Assembly: GCF_002453355.1 (NCBI RefSeq)
Contig: NZ_DKGQ01000051.1
Location: 1-64,000, forward strand
Reading direction: 5' to 3'
Origin: Psychrobacter sp. UBA6766
GTDB lineage: Bacteria; Pseudomonadota; Gammaproteobacteria; Pseudomonadales; Moraxellaceae
Length of the DNA stretch: 64,000 nucleotides
Within the stretch, counting starts at the first letter, position 1, and each line of letters opens with the position of its first letter. The position numbers and the translations under genes are program-made. This document shows positions 63,720 to 64,000 of this stretch, piece after piece. The notes under the pieces were generated by a model. That model saw only the letters and a program-made list of their open reading frames with translations. It ran no database searches and was not told the origin of the DNA.

Positions 63720-64000
63720 TGAAGTACGCCTTTATCAAAGACAACAAGCAGATTTTTAGCATCACTCGCATGTGTCACGTCTTGAGAGTAAAGCCATCAA
63801 GCTATTACGATTGGCTGGGTCGTGACATCAGCGACCAACAGATACATCGTAACCAGTCTGAGCTATTGGTTAGAGCCGCTCACAGTGAAACTCATGAGCG
63901 CTATGGTGTTGAGCGTCTGCATGCGCATCTAAGTGAGCAAGGTCATAACATCAGTCCCTACATGGTCAGAAGCATCAAAGAGGAATACAGCATCAAATGC
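63719..64000 (+). CDS. IS3-family transposase OrfB, cut by the window end
   Basis: The frame starts at GTG 63719, overlapping the last base of the orfA stop codon in the -1 frame. The 94 visible codons contain the OrfB N-terminal HTH_21-like region: VKYAFIKDNKQIFSITRMCH, KPSSYYDWLG, HERYGVERLHAHLSEQG. The DDE catalytic domain lies beyond the window. It was too short and start-poor to stand out as an isolated frame but is clear from context. Confidence 0.85.
   Translation, partial: MKYAFIKDNKQIFSITRMCHVLRVKPSSYYDWLGRDISDQQIHRNQSELLVRAAHSETHERYGVERLHAHLSEQGHNISPYMVRSIKEEYSIKC

Larger units (their letters stand above)
63368..64000 (+). mobile_element. IS3-family insertion sequence, left part
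   Basis: The element contains orfA, an A6G frameshift site and the start of orfB, the standard IS3 layout. The left end is placed at tgaagaaaccg because IS3-group ends often begin TGA and because the preceding frame breaks there. The right end and terminal repeat are outside the window, so the boundary is an inference. Confidence 0.75.

Noticed and set aside
1..64000. CRISPR array, rRNA, replication origin or prophage module
   Set aside because: I looked for regularly spaced repeats, rRNA-like segments, DnaA-box clusters and phage gene runs and saw none; the only mobile genes are the terminal IS3 parts and the TA pair.

Overview
The window reads as chromosomal DNA from a gammaproteobacterium of the family Moraxellaceae, most likely Psychrobacter or a close relative. 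This rests on moderate GC content, the methylcitrate order prpB-prpC-acnD-prpF-prpD, a recC-recB-recD cluster and general protein similarity. No rRNA or taxonomic marker is present, so the genus is an inference. Coding density is high, and genes lie on both strands in short operons closed by clear intrinsic terminators.

Layout. 0.1-2 kb: iron storage, with a Fur-box-preceded bfd and two bacterioferritin subunits that carry complementary active sites. 2-9 kb: a DHA2-type MFS exporter, a YghU-type glutathione enzyme, a secreted DUF1176 protein and a DEAD-box RNA helicase behind a 600-base leader. 8.7-18 kb: a DUF819 membrane protein, a MocR regulator facing an EamA exporter, and a hydantoinase/oxoprolinase-type pair (HyuB-HyuA) followed by an AraC/XylS-type regulator. 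Two direct repeats with a 21-base period lie in front of hyuB and suit that regulator. 18-25 kb: a RhuM-Fic protein with no normal start codon, MtfA, two small exported proteins, an AidB-like acyl-CoA dehydrogenase facing a PaaX-like repressor, and a single-pass membrane protein.

25-40 kb: LysR regulator, an NRAMP-fold transporter without the family's metal ligands but with a Fur box upstream, then the propionate (2-methylcitrate) pathway. That pathway is interrupted twice: by yefM-yoeB between acnD and prpF, and by an ABC exporter plus a membrane-tailed GNAT protein between prpF and prpD. 40-50 kb: a lipoprotein, an SDR, the DUF2868-DUF3482 pair, and a CstA transporter followed by a small protein ending in Cys-Cys and an ArsA/Get3-like ATPase. 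A hypothetical gene and hpt follow. 50-61 kb: recC-recB-recD, all three longer than their E. coli counterparts. They contain five exact copies of an 11-mer that I found nowhere else in the window. 61-64 kb: a hypothetical protein, a membrane-anchored ModA-like protein, tRNA-Arg(CCU), and an IS3-family element running off the end.

The strongest leads are the recBCD-confined 11-mer (a possible DNA-uptake or Chi-like word), the CstA / Cys-Cys protein / ArsA-like ATPase cluster, the RhuM-Fic gene with an apparent AUU start, the division of labour between the two bacterioferritins, and the XylS-like operator of the hyu operon. I saw no CRISPR array, rRNA or replication origin.
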